Of a DNA stretch of 40,542 nucleotides, positions 29,057 through 38,296 are shown piece after piece. How positions within the stretch are numbered: position 1 is the stretch's first letter; every line of letters starts with the position of its first letter. The stretch is from NCBI GenBank assembly GCA_024398935.1, contig JAKSIH010000025.1, positions 1-40,542 of the forward strand, written 5' to 3'. The translations under genes and the position numbers were made by a program. A model generated the notes under the pieces. That model did not search any database. It worked only from the letters and a program-made list of their open reading frames with translations, and was not told the origin of the DNA. Source of the stretch: Fibrobacter sp. (GTDB lineage: Bacteria; Fibrobacterota; Fibrobacteria; Fibrobacterales; Fibrobacteraceae).

Positions 29057-31750
29057 TTATTTCTTCAGAGAGAAGATTCCCCTGGAAACGGTGACTCCAT
29101 TCACGGAAGCCTTCACGATATACTTGCCTTGCGGCAGCATTTCGCGGTCAATGACCACCATATTTTCGCCAGCGGTTATGCTGGTATAAATGCTACCTAC
29201 CACCTGGCCGCGCATATCATAGACAATCACCTGGGCGTCACCGGCACGGTTGCTGCGAAGGATTCCTGTGTAAGGATTGTAGGCATTCATGCCTGCATAT
29301 ACAGGAGCTGTCAGACCATCGGGAGTTGCAGTAGAATCCTTCGGAGTTTCGGTAGAGTCCTTCGGAGTTTCAGGATCCTTTACTTCGGGAACCTTCTGGC
29401 CGTCATAGATTTCAATGCCATCCATGGCGAAGGTGAACATATCCACATTGGGGCCACCTTCAGAAGTCAAGGAAGAAAGCTTGATGGTATTGAGACCGGC
29501 CTTTAATGCAATATCGACGGTAGCCACATCGTACTTGGTCCAGTCAGCGCTTGTAGACGGGAAGCTGATGGAGCCGGCAGACTTACCATTAACGCTAATG
29601 GACATATTACGGTCAACCTTGCCGCCATTGGTAAAGCGAATGGTCAAAGTGGTCTTGGCATCCTTCGGGGAGAAGATTTCCCAGACGCCATAGCTGGAAA
29701 GGGCGTTATCAAAGTTGTAGTAGCCATTCTTCTCAAAGCCAGCGTTGGTCTTTTCGGTCCAGCCCTTGCCATCCACCGGAGTAGAGGCATCCAGAGCAGA
29801 CTTGCCATCCTTAACAACCGGATAGTCAGCAGTTTCGTCGGGAACAGAAACAATGGGTTCGCCCACCACCTGGATTTCAGGCTGCTTTAGGTTCTTGACC
29901 ATATCCGGCAGGTAGTAACCGAGGTGCGGCGGCTGGTTGTAGGCAGTGTTCTGCCAGGCAATTGCGGTACGGTAAACCGGATCATGCATCAGAGTATAAA
30001 CGCGATGAGGAGAGGTCACCGGAGTAGAGACTATGTACAAGGTGGTAGGATCGCCATCCTTACGGAGCACCATTTCTTCGCGCCAGTCACCAAAGAGGTC
30101 AGCCACCAGGGACGGGGTATTCTTGGTGCCGTTACAGCCAGCAGCCTTCAAGGCGCTCGGACCATCGAAATAGACATTCGACTTCTTTGCAATGGGATCG
30201 TACTTGGTCACATAGCCGCCATCCAGCAGTTCATCGTATGCGTCGCCATCGAAGTAGATGCGGAAATTCTGGGAAAGTGCGGGAGTTCCCAAGACCTCGC
30301 CCTTGATGGTGTGAAGTCCACCGCCCTTAGCAGACCAGAATTCATAGCCGCGGTGAGTGGAGTCGATATCGGCAGCAATGCCGCGACCGTTATCGTTACC
30401 GCCCTGAGGGCTACAATGAAGGAACTTTCCGTCCTTATCGCGAAGGTCGTCGGTACACTTTGCAGTGGTATGTTCCTGAACTCCGAAGAATTCAAGGCCC
30501 GGGATATCCGGATCCAGGTCGCCCAAGTGGCCAGCGTCTCCATGGCCAAGACCAGTGCGGTAGCGCAAGGTACCGTCGTGATTCAGAGAAGCTGCACCAA
30601 AGACGATTTCGTCGTAGCCGTCGCCATCGATATCACCGGTGGTAATGTTATGGTTACCTTCTTCGTAAAGGCCCTGGCCCGGAGTTTCGGACTTGTGGTA
30701 CCAGCGCTGCTTTAATGTGGTTCCATCAAAGTCGTAGGCAACAACATAGGAAGAAGTGTAATAACCGCGAGCAAAGATTGCGCTAGGATGAACGCCATCC
30801 AGATAGGCGGTTGCAGCAATGTAACGTTCACTACGGTTGCCGTAGTTATCGCCCCAGTAGCCAGCACCATTCTTGCCCTTTTCGGACTTCAGGATATTGC
30901 GGGGAGGAACAAAGTCAATAGTCGTAATGGCAGAACCGTCTACACCGCGGAAAACAGTCAGGAATTCGTTTCCCGTAAGAACCAAGCCGTTGCCATCGCG
31001 ATAAACCTTGGACTTGTCGCCAATGGCCTTGCCCTTGCCGTCGATGGTACCATCGGAAGTCTTCACGATCATTTCGGCCTTGCCGTCGCCATCGTAGTCA
31101 AATACCTGGAACTGGGTGTAATGAGCGCCCGCACGGATGTTCGGTCCAAGATCGATGCGCCACAGACGGGTGCCGTCCAGCTTATAGGCGTCAATAAACA
31201 CGGTGCCCGTATAACCCATCTGGGAGTTATCATGGGCGTTAGAAGGATCCCACTTCAGGATAATTTCGTATTCGCCATCCCCATCCAGGTCGGCAGCGCT
31301 TGCATCGTTAGGAGTATAAGTGCAAACTTCGCCATTGGGCATGGTCTGATTTGCAGGAGGCTGCAGCTTGATGGTCTTGAAAGGGACAGAGACACCCGAA
31401 TTCGCAACAGTCTGGTCCAAAACCACGGAAACATCGGACTTGGCACCTTCCTTACCGTCAACCACCGCGGAAACCGCATACTTGGAGGTCGTCTTTCCGG
31501 ACTTGTCAAGGTAGTTGGTACCTTCGTTGCCCTTGATGGTTGCAATCTTTGCGCCATCGCGATAGAGATTGAATTCGGTCTTGGGGTCTTCGGAGCCCAA
31601 AAGGCGCCAGCTGACCAGCACACCCTGGCCCACATTGGACACCAACAGGCCACGGCTAAGATTTTCCATCTGCTTGGGAGCGGCAAGAGCCATGGAACCC
31701 ATGCTAAAAAGAGCAGTTCCAAGAAGCAAAGTTTTAGAAATTTTATTCAT
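29057..31750 (-). CDS. Secreted rhamnogalacturonan lyase (PL11) with CBM35-like module
   Basis: 897 residues from the ATG at 31750, with AGGAG 10 bases upstream. It cleaves the rhamnose-galacturonate backbone of rhamnogalacturonan I by beta-elimination, outside the cell. Signal peptide to about residue 24 (MALAAPK). The PL11 beta-propeller (about 25-615) starts with QMENLSRGLLV and contains repeated calcium-binding-like loops such as FDYDGDGKAEM, GDIDGDGYDEIVFG and ADLDGDGEYEIILKWD, plus DADHLGDLDP-type loop GHGDAGHLGDLDPD. A CBM35-like module (about 655-790, NFDNALSSYGVW) and a DSTETPKDST linker follow, then a C-terminal sorting-like domain with VIVYDMRGQVVG and GKYIVKASVNG. First gene of the operon. 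Confidence 0.92.
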   Translation of the reverse strand: MNKISKTLLLGTALFSMGSMALAAPKQMENLSRGLLVSNVGQGVLVSWRLLGSEDPKTEFNLYRDGAKIATIKGNEGTNYLDKSGKTTSKYAVSAVVDGKEGAKSDVSVVLDQTVANSGVSVPFKTIKLQPPANQTMPNGEVCTYTPNDASAADLDGDGEYEIILKWDPSNAHDNSQMGYTGTVFIDAYKLDGTRLWRIDLGPNIRAGAHYTQFQVFDYDGDGKAEMIVKTSDGTIDGKGKAIGDKSKVYRDGNGLVLTGNEFLTVFRGVDGSAITTIDFVPPRNILKSEKGKNGAGYWGDNYGNRSERYIAATAYLDGVHPSAIFARGYYTSSYVVAYDFDGTTLKQRWYHKSETPGQGLYEEGNHNITTGDIDGDGYDEIVFGAASLNHDGTLRYRTGLGHGDAGHLGDLDPDIPGLEFFGVQEHTTAKCTDDLRDKDGKFLHCSPQGGNDNGRGIAADIDSTHRGYEFWSAKGGGLHTIKGEVLGTPALSQNFRIYFDGDAYDELLDGGYVTKYDPIAKKSNVYFDGPSALKAAGCNGTKNTPSLVADLFGDWREEMVLRKDGDPTTLYIVSTPVTSPHRVYTLMHDPVYRTAIAWQNTAYNQPPHLGYYLPDMVKNLKQPEIQVVGEPIVSVPDETADYPVVKDGKSALDASTPVDGKGWTEKTNAGFEKNGYYNFDNALSSYGVWEIFSPKDAKTTLTIRFTNGGKVDRNMSISVNGKSAGSISFPSTSADWTKYDVATVDIALKAGLNTIKLSSLTSEGGPNVDMFTFAMDGIEIYDGQKVPEVKDPETPKDSTETPKDSTATPDGLTAPVYAGMNAYNPYTGILRSNRAGDAQVIVYDMRGQVVGSIYTSITAGENMVVIDREMLPQGKYIVKASVNGVTVSRGIFSLKK

Positions 31751-31923
31751 ACACAACACTCCTGTATTTTTATATAGAAATATTAGTCATTTTTGTGCAT
31801 TTTTTGTACTACAAAAAATCTTTGTATGGATAAAATGTCAATAACACACAAGAAAAAAGGGGAAACCCGTCAAAAAACTGACAAAAAGTTTACATTTGAG
31901 GTTAAAAAGACAGAGTTCCCCTT
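31751..31923. promoter_or_regulatory. Divergent control region of the rhamnogalacturonan operon and the phosphorelay
   Basis: The region carries a perfect palindrome TTTTTTGTA-C-TACAAAAAA (31800-31818), about 50 bases before the PL11 start. A GTCA/TGAC inverted repeat (31869-31872/31879-31882) lies just before TACATTTG (31891-31898), which fits the TAnnTTTG element for the kinase gene. On the minus strand TATATAAA and AGGAG precede PL11. Shared regulation of both units through this region is likely. Confidence 0.55.
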
Positions 31924-34224
31924 ATGGATATTTCATTTTACTCCATTGTAGGCATCATCGCCATACTGATTCACCTGGTGATCAACTATGACATCATCAG
32001 AAAAAAGTCTACCTCCCTAGTTCAGTCCGCCTACAAACGGTTCATCTTCAGCCTTCTCGCCTACTACATTACAGACGCCCTCTGGGGTTTCATCGCGTCA
32101 GCACACAAAACGACATTCCTCTATATCGACACGGTCCTGTACTACGTTGCGGGAACCTTCACCGTAATTCTCTGGTGTCGGTATGCGATTTCCTATCTGC
32201 ACATCAATAACAATTTCGGAAAATTTCTCCGGATTACAGGATCCATTTTTGGAATTTCAGCCCTAGCCCTACTTATCGTAAACCACTTCTACCATATCTT
32301 CTTCTGGATCGGCGACAAGGGTGAATACCAATCCTACCTGCTCCGCTACCTTTCCATGATCGCCCAGATCATCCTGTTCATGACTACAGCAGTCCAGACC
32401 TTATGGGTATCGTCAAAATCCAAGGGCGCCACCCGGGGAAGACACATTACCATAGCCATCTTCGGCATCATCATGACGATCGCCGTCATTTTACAGACAT
32501 TCAACCCCCTCATCCCCTTTTATACCATGGGCTTTCTTATCGGGAACTGCGTCCTGCATGTTTTTGTCCAGGAGGATGAAAAGGAGGAATTCCGCAACCA
32601 GCTTGCCGAAAACAACCAGGTTATCGCAGCAGCGGGCTACGGCATCTGGAAATTCATTTTTGACAAGGAGGGCAAGGTCTGCGGGCTCATCGGCAATGAA
32701 AAATGGATGGAAATTTTTGGTGTCCCCGGCAAGAAGTTCACACCCGAGGAACGGCTCGCCTACTATACGGACAGGCTAACCCCAAAATCCGCCGAGGATG
32801 TAAAAGACGACTATGGCGAGATGAGAGGCGGAACCATCAAGACCCGCATTTTCGAATGGAACCACCCGACCAAGGGACTCATCTATCTCAGCGCCGGCGG
32901 GACCCGACTGGAAGAATCCGACGGGACCATTTCCATTTCCGGCTTTATCGGGGATGTTACAGCAGACCAGAAGCGCCAGGACCAACTGAACGCCTCCCTG
33001 GAAACGGCAAAAAAGCAGGCGGAGAAGGCGAACCAGGCCAAGTCCAGATTTCTGTTCAACATGAGTCACGACATAAGAACCCCCATGAACGCCATTATCG
33101 GTTTCACGGATCTCATGCAAAAAAATCTGGACGACAAGGAAAAGCTCAACGACTACCTAAACAAGATTCACGCATCCAGCGACTTTCTGCTGGCCCTCAT
33201 CAACAACGTGCTGGAAATGGCCCGCATAGAAAGTGGCAAGGTAACTCTCGCAGAAAACATCATCTGCACCCAGGATTTTGAAGACATTACGGATGCGGTG
33301 TTCACGGATCTTGCACACCAGAAGGGACTTACATTCCGTAACGACTACAGTTTCACCAGCGAATTTGTCGTTGGCGACGAAATGAAGCTCCGCGAGCTTA
33401 CCCTGAACATCATAAGCAACGCCATCAAGTATACCGCCCCGGGAGGCTATGTAAAGCTGTCCCTACGGGAAGTCCCCTGCGAAAGACCTGGATACACGAC
33501 CTTTCTCGCCATTGCAGAAGACTCCGGCATAGGAATCAGCAAGGACTACCTCCCCCATATCTTCGAAGAATTTTCCCGGGAGAAAAATTCCACCGACAGT
33601 AAGGTCGCAGGAACGGGCCTTGGTATGCCCATCGTGAAAAAGCTGCTCGACCTGATGAACGGGACCATCGATATCCAGAGCGAGCTCGGCAAGGGAACGA
33701 CCATCACCATCAAGATTCCCCTGAGAATCGCAACCGCAGAAGAGGCGGAAAGTGCGCGGCAGGCCAAAGCGCAGATCGTCCACTCCAAGCCGCAGGAAAA
33801 GGCCAACATGGATGCACCCTCCGGCACAGACGAAATATCATTCCGGGACAAGAGCATCCTTCTTGCCGAAGACAACGACCTCAATGCAGAAATCGCAACG
33901 ACCATCCTTGAAGAAAACGGTTTCAAGGTGACTCGTGCCGCTGACGGAGTCAAGTGCGTAAGCATGGTGGAACAGTTCGTCAACGGATACTTCGACCTGG
34001 TTCTCATGGACATCCAGATGCCTCGCATGAACGGTTACGAAGCCACCCGGAATATCCGATCCCTGCAGGACAAGTCCAAGGCGTGCATTCCCATTATCGC
34101 CATGACTGCAAATGCATTCGAGGAAGACCGCCAGAAAGCCTTTGAAGCGGGAATGAACGGGCATGTGGCAAAGCCCATCAACATCGTAGAACTGATCAGG
34201 GCGATCCAGAATGTTCTAGGATAA
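31924..34224 (+). CDS. Hybrid sensor histidine kinase (7TM-PAS-HisKA-HATPase-REC)
   Basis: 766 residues. About seven transmembrane helices occupy residues 4-215, with little periplasmic loop. A PAS-like region (about 230-340) and a coiled coil lead to the dimerisation domain with the phospho-accepting His382 in [16 protein letters not shown]. The ATPase domain has the N box ([14 protein letters not shown]), G1 (EDSGIGIS), F box (FEEFSRE) and G2 ([12 protein letters not shown]). A C-terminal receiver (about 640-765) has Asp696 in [12 protein letters not shown] and the Lys in HVAKP. Such kinases pass phosphate from His to Asp to a separate Hpt protein, and one is encoded 1.8 kb downstream. The gene is divergent from the PL11 operon. 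The signal is unknown; a pectin oligosaccharide is a guess from position. Confidence 0.93.
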   Translation: MDISFYSIVGIIAILIHLVINYDIIRKKSTSLVQSAYKRFIFSLLAYYITDALWGFIASAHKTTFLYIDTVLYYVAGTFTVILWCRYAISYLHINNNFGKFLRITGSIFGISALALLIVNHFYHIFFWIGDKGEYQSYLLRYLSMIAQIILFMTTAVQTLWVSSKSKGATRGRHITIAIFGIIMTIAVILQTFNPLIPFYTMGFLIGNCVLHVFVQEDEKEEFRNQLAENNQVIAAAGYGIWKFIFDKEGKVCGLIGNEKWMEIFGVPGKKFTPEERLAYYTDRLTPKSAEDVKDDYGEMRGGTIKTRIFEWNHPTKGLIYLSAGGTRLEESDGTISISGFIGDVTADQKRQDQLNASLETAKKQAEKANQAKSRFLFNMSHDIRTPMNAIIGFTDLMQKNLDDKEKLNDYLNKIHASSDFLLALINNVLEMARIESGKVTLAENIICTQDFEDITDAVFTDLAHQKGLTFRNDYSFTSEFVVGDEMKLRELTLNIISNAIKYTAPGGYVKLSLREVPCERPGYTTFLAIAEDSGIGISKDYLPHIFEEFSREKNSTDSKVAGTGLGMPIVKKLLDLMNGTIDIQSELGKGTTITIKIPLRIATAEEAESARQAKAQIVHSKPQEKANMDAPSGTDEISFRDKSILLAEDNDLNAEIATTILEENGFKVTRAADGVKCVSMVEQFVNGYFDLVLMDIQMPRMNGYEATRNIRSLQDKSKACIPIIAMTANAFEEDRQKAFEAGMNGHVAKPINIVELIRAIQNVLG

Positions 34225-34252
34225 AGCATATTCCTGCTTTGTTTTAATTTTT
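34223..34252 (+). terminator. Weak terminator overlapping the kinase stop codon
   Basis: AAAGCA (34223-34228) pairs with TGCTTT (34235-34240), followed by GTTTTAATTTTT. The stem is short, so partial read-through into the next gene is likely. The rest of the 131-base gap is AT-rich and may hold a second promoter. Confidence 0.45.
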
Positions 34253-34355
34253 CAAACTTTTTTCATAAAAACGTGTCTTTTTTGTAATAAAAAATTATCT
34301 TACTGAATAGATTATTGTACAAAGTCGGTTGTCTTGGGAAAATTGGTTTGTAGAC

Positions 34356-36026
34356 ATGGTAAAAAACGAAATTCTTATTGTGGACGACTCCGAAATCAAT
34401 CGCAGCATGCTGCACTTGATGCTAGAGGACGAGTACGAGGTTACGGAAGCCGAAAATGGAGCGGAAGCCATAGCCATCATTGAAAAGGGCGACCACATTT
34501 TCCGCTTGGTCCTCCTGGACCTGGTCATGCCGGTCATGGACGGTTTCTGTTTCCTGCAGGAACTCAAGAATCGTAAGCTACAGCAACAGCTTCCCGTCAT
34601 CATTATTTCCGGCGACACCTCGGAAGAATCCCTGGATAGGGCATACGGCCTTGGCGCGGTAGACTTCTTTACAAAGCCCTTTAACCCGAGTATCGTAAAT
34701 CACCGCGTACAGAATGTCATATCCCTCTATGCCCATAGCTATCGCGACATCCTTACGGGTTGCTACAGTCGAAACGGCTTCATCCAGGTGGTAGAAAATT
34801 TCCTGCAGCGGGCAGAGGACGTAAGCAAGTACTCCGTCATTTTTTATGACCTGAAGAATTTCAAGGCGACCAATTCCCTTATGGGCATCGACGGCGGAGA
34901 CTTCGTCCTGAAGCATGTGAGCAAGGGACTTATCAATTCAGAACTGGAACCGCTGTTTGTCACGCGCCTTGAAGCGGACCACTTCGTATGCCTGGCAGAA
35001 AGCGAAAAGATCGACTACGAAGCCATGATGAGAGATAACGGGGCCATCATCAATGTCCACGGGAAACCGCTACAGGTCCGGTTCCGCATGGGCGTGGCAA
35101 GGATTGATTCTCTTGCGCCTATTGCCGGCTACATGGACCGCGCAAAGCTTGCACTGAACTACATCGAGGATGAATACCTGAAGCCCTATGCGGAATTTGA
35201 TGAGAAGATGGCTGAAAACTACGTGAACGCCGCCGTCGTCACTTCTGACTTCGAGACCAGCCTGGAAAATGACGAATTCAAGGTTTACTACCAGCCCGTC
35301 ATGGAAGCCGCCACGGGTAAGATCGCCTCGGCAGAAGCACTGATCCGCTGGATCCACCCAGACCGGGGATTTGTCCGCCCAGACCTTTTCATTCCCGTCC
35401 TGGAGAAGGATGGATACATTTCCAAGCTGGACCTGTTCGTGGACCTGAAAGTGACATCCGTCCTTAAGGAATGGAAGGAGCAGGGGCTGCCCACGGTTCC
35501 TGTTTCCGTAAACCTGTCCTGGATGGATTTTTACGACGAGGACATGATCCGTTTTATCCTGGAGCGACTGAAGTCCAACAAGAGTGCACCAGGTTCCATC
35601 CGCTACGAAATTACGGAATCCTCCTTTGCCGCCCTGAAGGAGAATCGCGGGGACGTCCTTCGCGAAATGCAGAGTCTTGGGGCCTGGCTTTTGATGGATG
35701 ACTTCGGCAGCGGGTACTCTTCCCTGGGAATGCTGATGAACTACAAGTTCAATATCCTGAAAATTGACATGAGCATTGTCCGCAAGCTAGAAGAAAAGCC
35801 CGAGGTTCCCCATATCGTGGAACTGATCATCAACATGTGCCATCACCTGGGAATGAAGGTGGTTGCCGAAGGTGTCGAAACGGAAAGCCAGCTGAACATG
35901 CTAAAAAAGGCTGAATGCGACTACATCCAGGGCTACTATTTCAGCAAGCCCCTGCCCGAGGCGGAATTTAAGGAATTCCTGGCAAGATGCAAGTCCGAAC
36001 AGAAAATTGTAGAATACAAGGAGTAA
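34356..36026 (+). CDS. Response regulator REC - degenerate GGDEF - EAL (c-di-GMP phosphodiesterase)
   Basis: 556 residues from the ATG at 34356; an in-frame TTG at 34329 is less likely. The receiver domain (about 1-120) has Asp-Asp in LIVDDSEIN, Asp55 in VLLDLVMPVMDG and Lys in FTKPFNP. The GGDEF-like domain (about 130-280) keeps DLKNFKATN but has EADHF where GGDEF is needed, so no cyclase activity is expected. The EAL domain (about 290-550) keeps its catalytic set: Glu327 in AEALIRW, VNLSW, YEITES, MDDFGSGYSS, LKIDMS, AEGVETE and QGYYFSKPLP. It should hydrolyse cyclic-di-GMP under control of phosphorylation. It is followed after 9 bases by the Hpt gene and is the probable output of the relay. 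Confidence 0.92.
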   Translation: MVKNEILIVDDSEINRSMLHLMLEDEYEVTEAENGAEAIAIIEKGDHIFRLVLLDLVMPVMDGFCFLQELKNRKLQQQLPVIIISGDTSEESLDRAYGLGAVDFFTKPFNPSIVNHRVQNVISLYAHSYRDILTGCYSRNGFIQVVENFLQRAEDVSKYSVIFYDLKNFKATNSLMGIDGGDFVLKHVSKGLINSELEPLFVTRLEADHFVCLAESEKIDYEAMMRDNGAIINVHGKPLQVRFRMGVARIDSLAPIAGYMDRAKLALNYIEDEYLKPYAEFDEKMAENYVNAAVVTSDFETSLENDEFKVYYQPVMEAATGKIASAEALIRWIHPDRGFVRPDLFIPVLEKDGYISKLDLFVDLKVTSVLKEWKEQGLPTVPVSVNLSWMDFYDEDMIRFILERLKSNKSAPGSIRYEITESSFAALKENRGDVLREMQSLGAWLLMDDFGSGYSSLGMLMNYKFNILKIDMSIVRKLEEKPEVPHIVELIINMCHHLGMKVVAEGVETESQLNMLKKAECDYIQGYYFSKPLPEAEFKEFLARCKSEQKIVEYKE

Positions 36027-36035
36027 GGAGTTTAC

Positions 36036-36392
36036 ATGACCATTAGAGAACTTTATGAAAAAATTGACGGTAATTACGAAGATGTTCTTGGCCGCTTGAT
36101 GAAGGATTCCTTCATCGAGAAATTTGCGCTGATGTATATCAAGGATTCTTCCTACGGCACCCTGACAGAAGCGATCGAATCCGGAAATCTGCCAGACCAG
36201 TTCCGTGCGGCACATTCCCTGAAGGGAGTCTCCGCAAACCTGGGTTTTGAAAAGCTGCGAAAGGCGGCCTCCGAACTTACGGAACAGCTCCGTCCCCAAA
36301 ATGCACCTGCGGATCCAAGCCTTGTCAATGCCGTAAAGGCCGCCCATGAAAAGATTCTTGCAGGTCTTGCAGAATATCAGGCTCAGAAATAA
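36036..36392 (+). CDS. Stand-alone histidine phosphotransfer (Hpt) protein
   Basis: 118 residues, all-helical. The phospho-accepting His60 is in AAHSLKGVSANLG, the standard Hpt motif (HxLKGxxxxLG). It shuttles phosphate between receiver domains: here it would take it from Asp696 of the hybrid kinase and give it to Asp55 of the REC-EAL protein. AAGGAG lies a few bases before the ATG, directly after the stop of the EAL gene, so the two are co-translated. The set of kinase, Hpt and regulator in one place is complete, which is less common than scattered components. Confidence 0.92.
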   Translation: MTIRELYEKIDGNYEDVLGRLMKDSFIEKFALMYIKDSSYGTLTEAIESGNLPDQFRAAHSLKGVSANLGFEKLRKAASELTEQLRPQNAPADPSLVNAVKAAHEKILAGLAEYQAQK

Positions 36393-36440
36393 AAGTTGTT
36401 CCTAAAAAATAAAAGAGCAAAAGAGAACTGCATAAAAGAG

Positions 36441-36472
36441 AAAGAACCGCGTCTATGACGCGGTTCTTTTTT
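36441..36472. terminator. Bidirectional terminator between the relay and the second RG operon
   Basis: A perfect 12-bp stem (36441-36452 with 36458-36469) closes a CTATG loop. T-runs follow on the plus strand (TTTTTT with the stem end) and TTTCTCTTTT on the minus strand. It separates the convergent genes ending at 36392 and 36503. Confidence 0.93.
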
Positions 36473-36502
36473 ATGTTGGAGGAATTGATATTCCGTAGGA
36501 GC

Positions 36503-38296
36503 CTAATGAAGGTCAAAATATTTTCCAGGCGCACGCCTAGAACCTACGGATTGGCCCAGCAGATTAACGGTTCCTGACCTAATCCTGTTCATTGTTCCAG
36601 CGGTCCTCGGACCCGAGCGTCCAATAATTCCATCCGTATCTTCTGCGGAGCTGGAAGAAGATACTTCCAGGGAAGAACTGGAATTTTCAAGAACTTCTGC
36701 AACCTTGGCAGGCTTACATCCCGTACGATAAACATCCTTGATGTCAAAGGCAATCATGTCTATATTCGGTCCGCCCGCAGGTACCGTAGACTGAATGGTC
36801 AGCTGGAAGTCCAGGGCATCCACCCAAACATCATTGATGTAGGTCGTATCCCACTTATCCCAGGAACCTGTGGGCGGGAAAGCCACATCATAAGTACCGT
36901 TATCGATGGTAAACTTCATATCGCGATTGTCAGTACCGGCAAAGGCGTAACGGATCATGACTCGCGCATTGGAGGCACTCTGATCCGAAGTCACATTATA
37001 GACAGCCTTGCTGGTAGCGGAATTTGCAATGTTATAAAAACCAATTCCAGTAAAGCCTTCGTGGTTGGTATCGGTGGTACCGTCACTCACTTCTGGCTTG
37101 GACATATCAATGGGAGAAGGCCAGGCGGCATCGGCAACACCTGTAAAGCATACAGCCTCGTCAAAGCTAGAGGAGGATTCTACGACGCTGCTGGAACTTG
37201 CGGGTGCTACAGAACTACTGGAGGCCTCATCCCCGTGCACGGTCTTGACGCATGCGGAGCCGCCTTCGAAAATTGCAGTGTAGGTAATGCTACGGCCCGG
37301 CATGGTCTTGCCGTAGTAATTGGAGTCTGCAGAAACCACATTGCAGTCATCATCAGCCCAGTGCTTAAACTTCTTGCCGAAGCTACCGGGACTCACATGC
37401 AAGACCAGCGGAGCGCCCGCAGGCAATTTCTGATTGTGGGTAATCAAGCCGTTGCCATTACTGACATTGGACTTTACGATCAAATCGTAGCGGGGTTTGA
37501 TGGCACCCACCAGGTTAATCATCTGAGCCTTCGCTTCTGCAGACAGGTAACTTGCGTTCAGTTCCTCTTCCAGTTCTTCCATAATCCACTGGCTATGAGT
37601 GATGGAACCAGAAGCCTGGAAATGAGTGGTGCCGTCATTAGTCACACCATCAGGATAGTTGGGATATTCGCCCTTCAGGAAATACTTGAACTGGTAGCGG
37701 GAAATATAAGCGCCACTCATGGACTTGTAACCGTTATAAGATTTCAAGTTCAGGTCCACAAAAGGAATTTGGTTTTTCTTGGCCAAGGCTTCCATATGGT
37801 CACGAACATCGTACTCACCCTTGGTGGAATACTTGGTAGAAAAAGTATTTCGAGGCAAGGTATTCATGATCATGGGAGACACGAATACAGGGGTTGCGCC
37901 CCAGCTCTTCGCCTTGGTGATGTACTGATTCAGCCAATAATCCAAGGAGTCGATAGGAACTTCACGGGACTTTGAGCCAAAATAGCGGTCATTGTGGCCA
38001 AACTGCACAAAGATAAAGTCTCCCTTCTGAACCTTACCCTGCAAGGCATCCAGGCGGCCTTCCTGAATGAAGGTCTTGGAACTGCGGCCACCGATGGCAA
38101 CATTGTTAATCTTAACGCGGGATCCATCAAAGAAAGATCCGATAATCTGGCCCCAGCCAGTCTGCGGGTAAGCGGAGTCCTTATAGGCACAAACCGTAGA
38201 GTCACCAATCACATGAATGGTAAAGCTGGTTGTATCACTTACGGCAACACTTGTGAAAAGTGCTGCGGCTATGGCATACTTTGCAAACGCCTTCAT
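36503..38296 (-). CDS. Secreted rhamnogalacturonan acetylesterase (CE12), second copy
   Basis: 597 residues. Clear paralog of the gene at 25202: the N-terminus (KYAIAAALFTSVAVSDTTS) and the SGNH motifs VIGDSTV, GGRSSK, FGHNDRYF and NDGTTHFQASGS correspond position by position. The middle beta-repeat domain, the Ser linker (SSSSVAPASSSSV), the CBM35-like module (GIGFYNIANSATSKAVY, GSWDKWDTTYI) and a short basic C-terminus ending TVNLLGQSV...GKYFDLH follow in the same order. Its ATG overlaps the stop of the preceding esterase gene (TAATG), with a strong GGGGAGGG ribosome binding site inside that gene. Here block III is GHND, the form more usual in CE12, whereas the other copy has GTND. Confidence 0.88.
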   Translation of the reverse strand: MKAFAKYAIAAALFTSVAVSDTTSFTIHVIGDSTVCAYKDSAYPQTGWGQIIGSFFDGSRVKINNVAIGGRSSKTFIQEGRLDALQGKVQKGDFIFVQFGHNDRYFGSKSREVPIDSLDYWLNQYITKAKSWGATPVFVSPMIMNTLPRNTFSTKYSTKGEYDVRDHMEALAKKNQIPFVDLNLKSYNGYKSMSGAYISRYQFKYFLKGEYPNYPDGVTNDGTTHFQASGSITHSQWIMEELEEELNASYLSAEAKAQMINLVGAIKPRYDLIVKSNVSNGNGLITHNQKLPAGAPLVLHVSPGSFGKKFKHWADDDCNVVSADSNYYGKTMPGRSITYTAIFEGGSACVKTVHGDEASSSSVAPASSSSVVESSSSFDEAVCFTGVADAAWPSPIDMSKPEVSDGTTDTNHEGFTGIGFYNIANSATSKAVYNVTSDQSASNARVMIRYAFAGTDNRDMKFTIDNGTYDVAFPPTGSWDKWDTTYINDVWVDALDFQLTIQSTVPAGGPNIDMIAFDIKDVYRTGCKPAKVAEVLENSSSSLEVSSSSSAEDTDGIIGRSGPRTAGTMNRIRSGTVNLLGQSVGSRRAPGKYFDLH

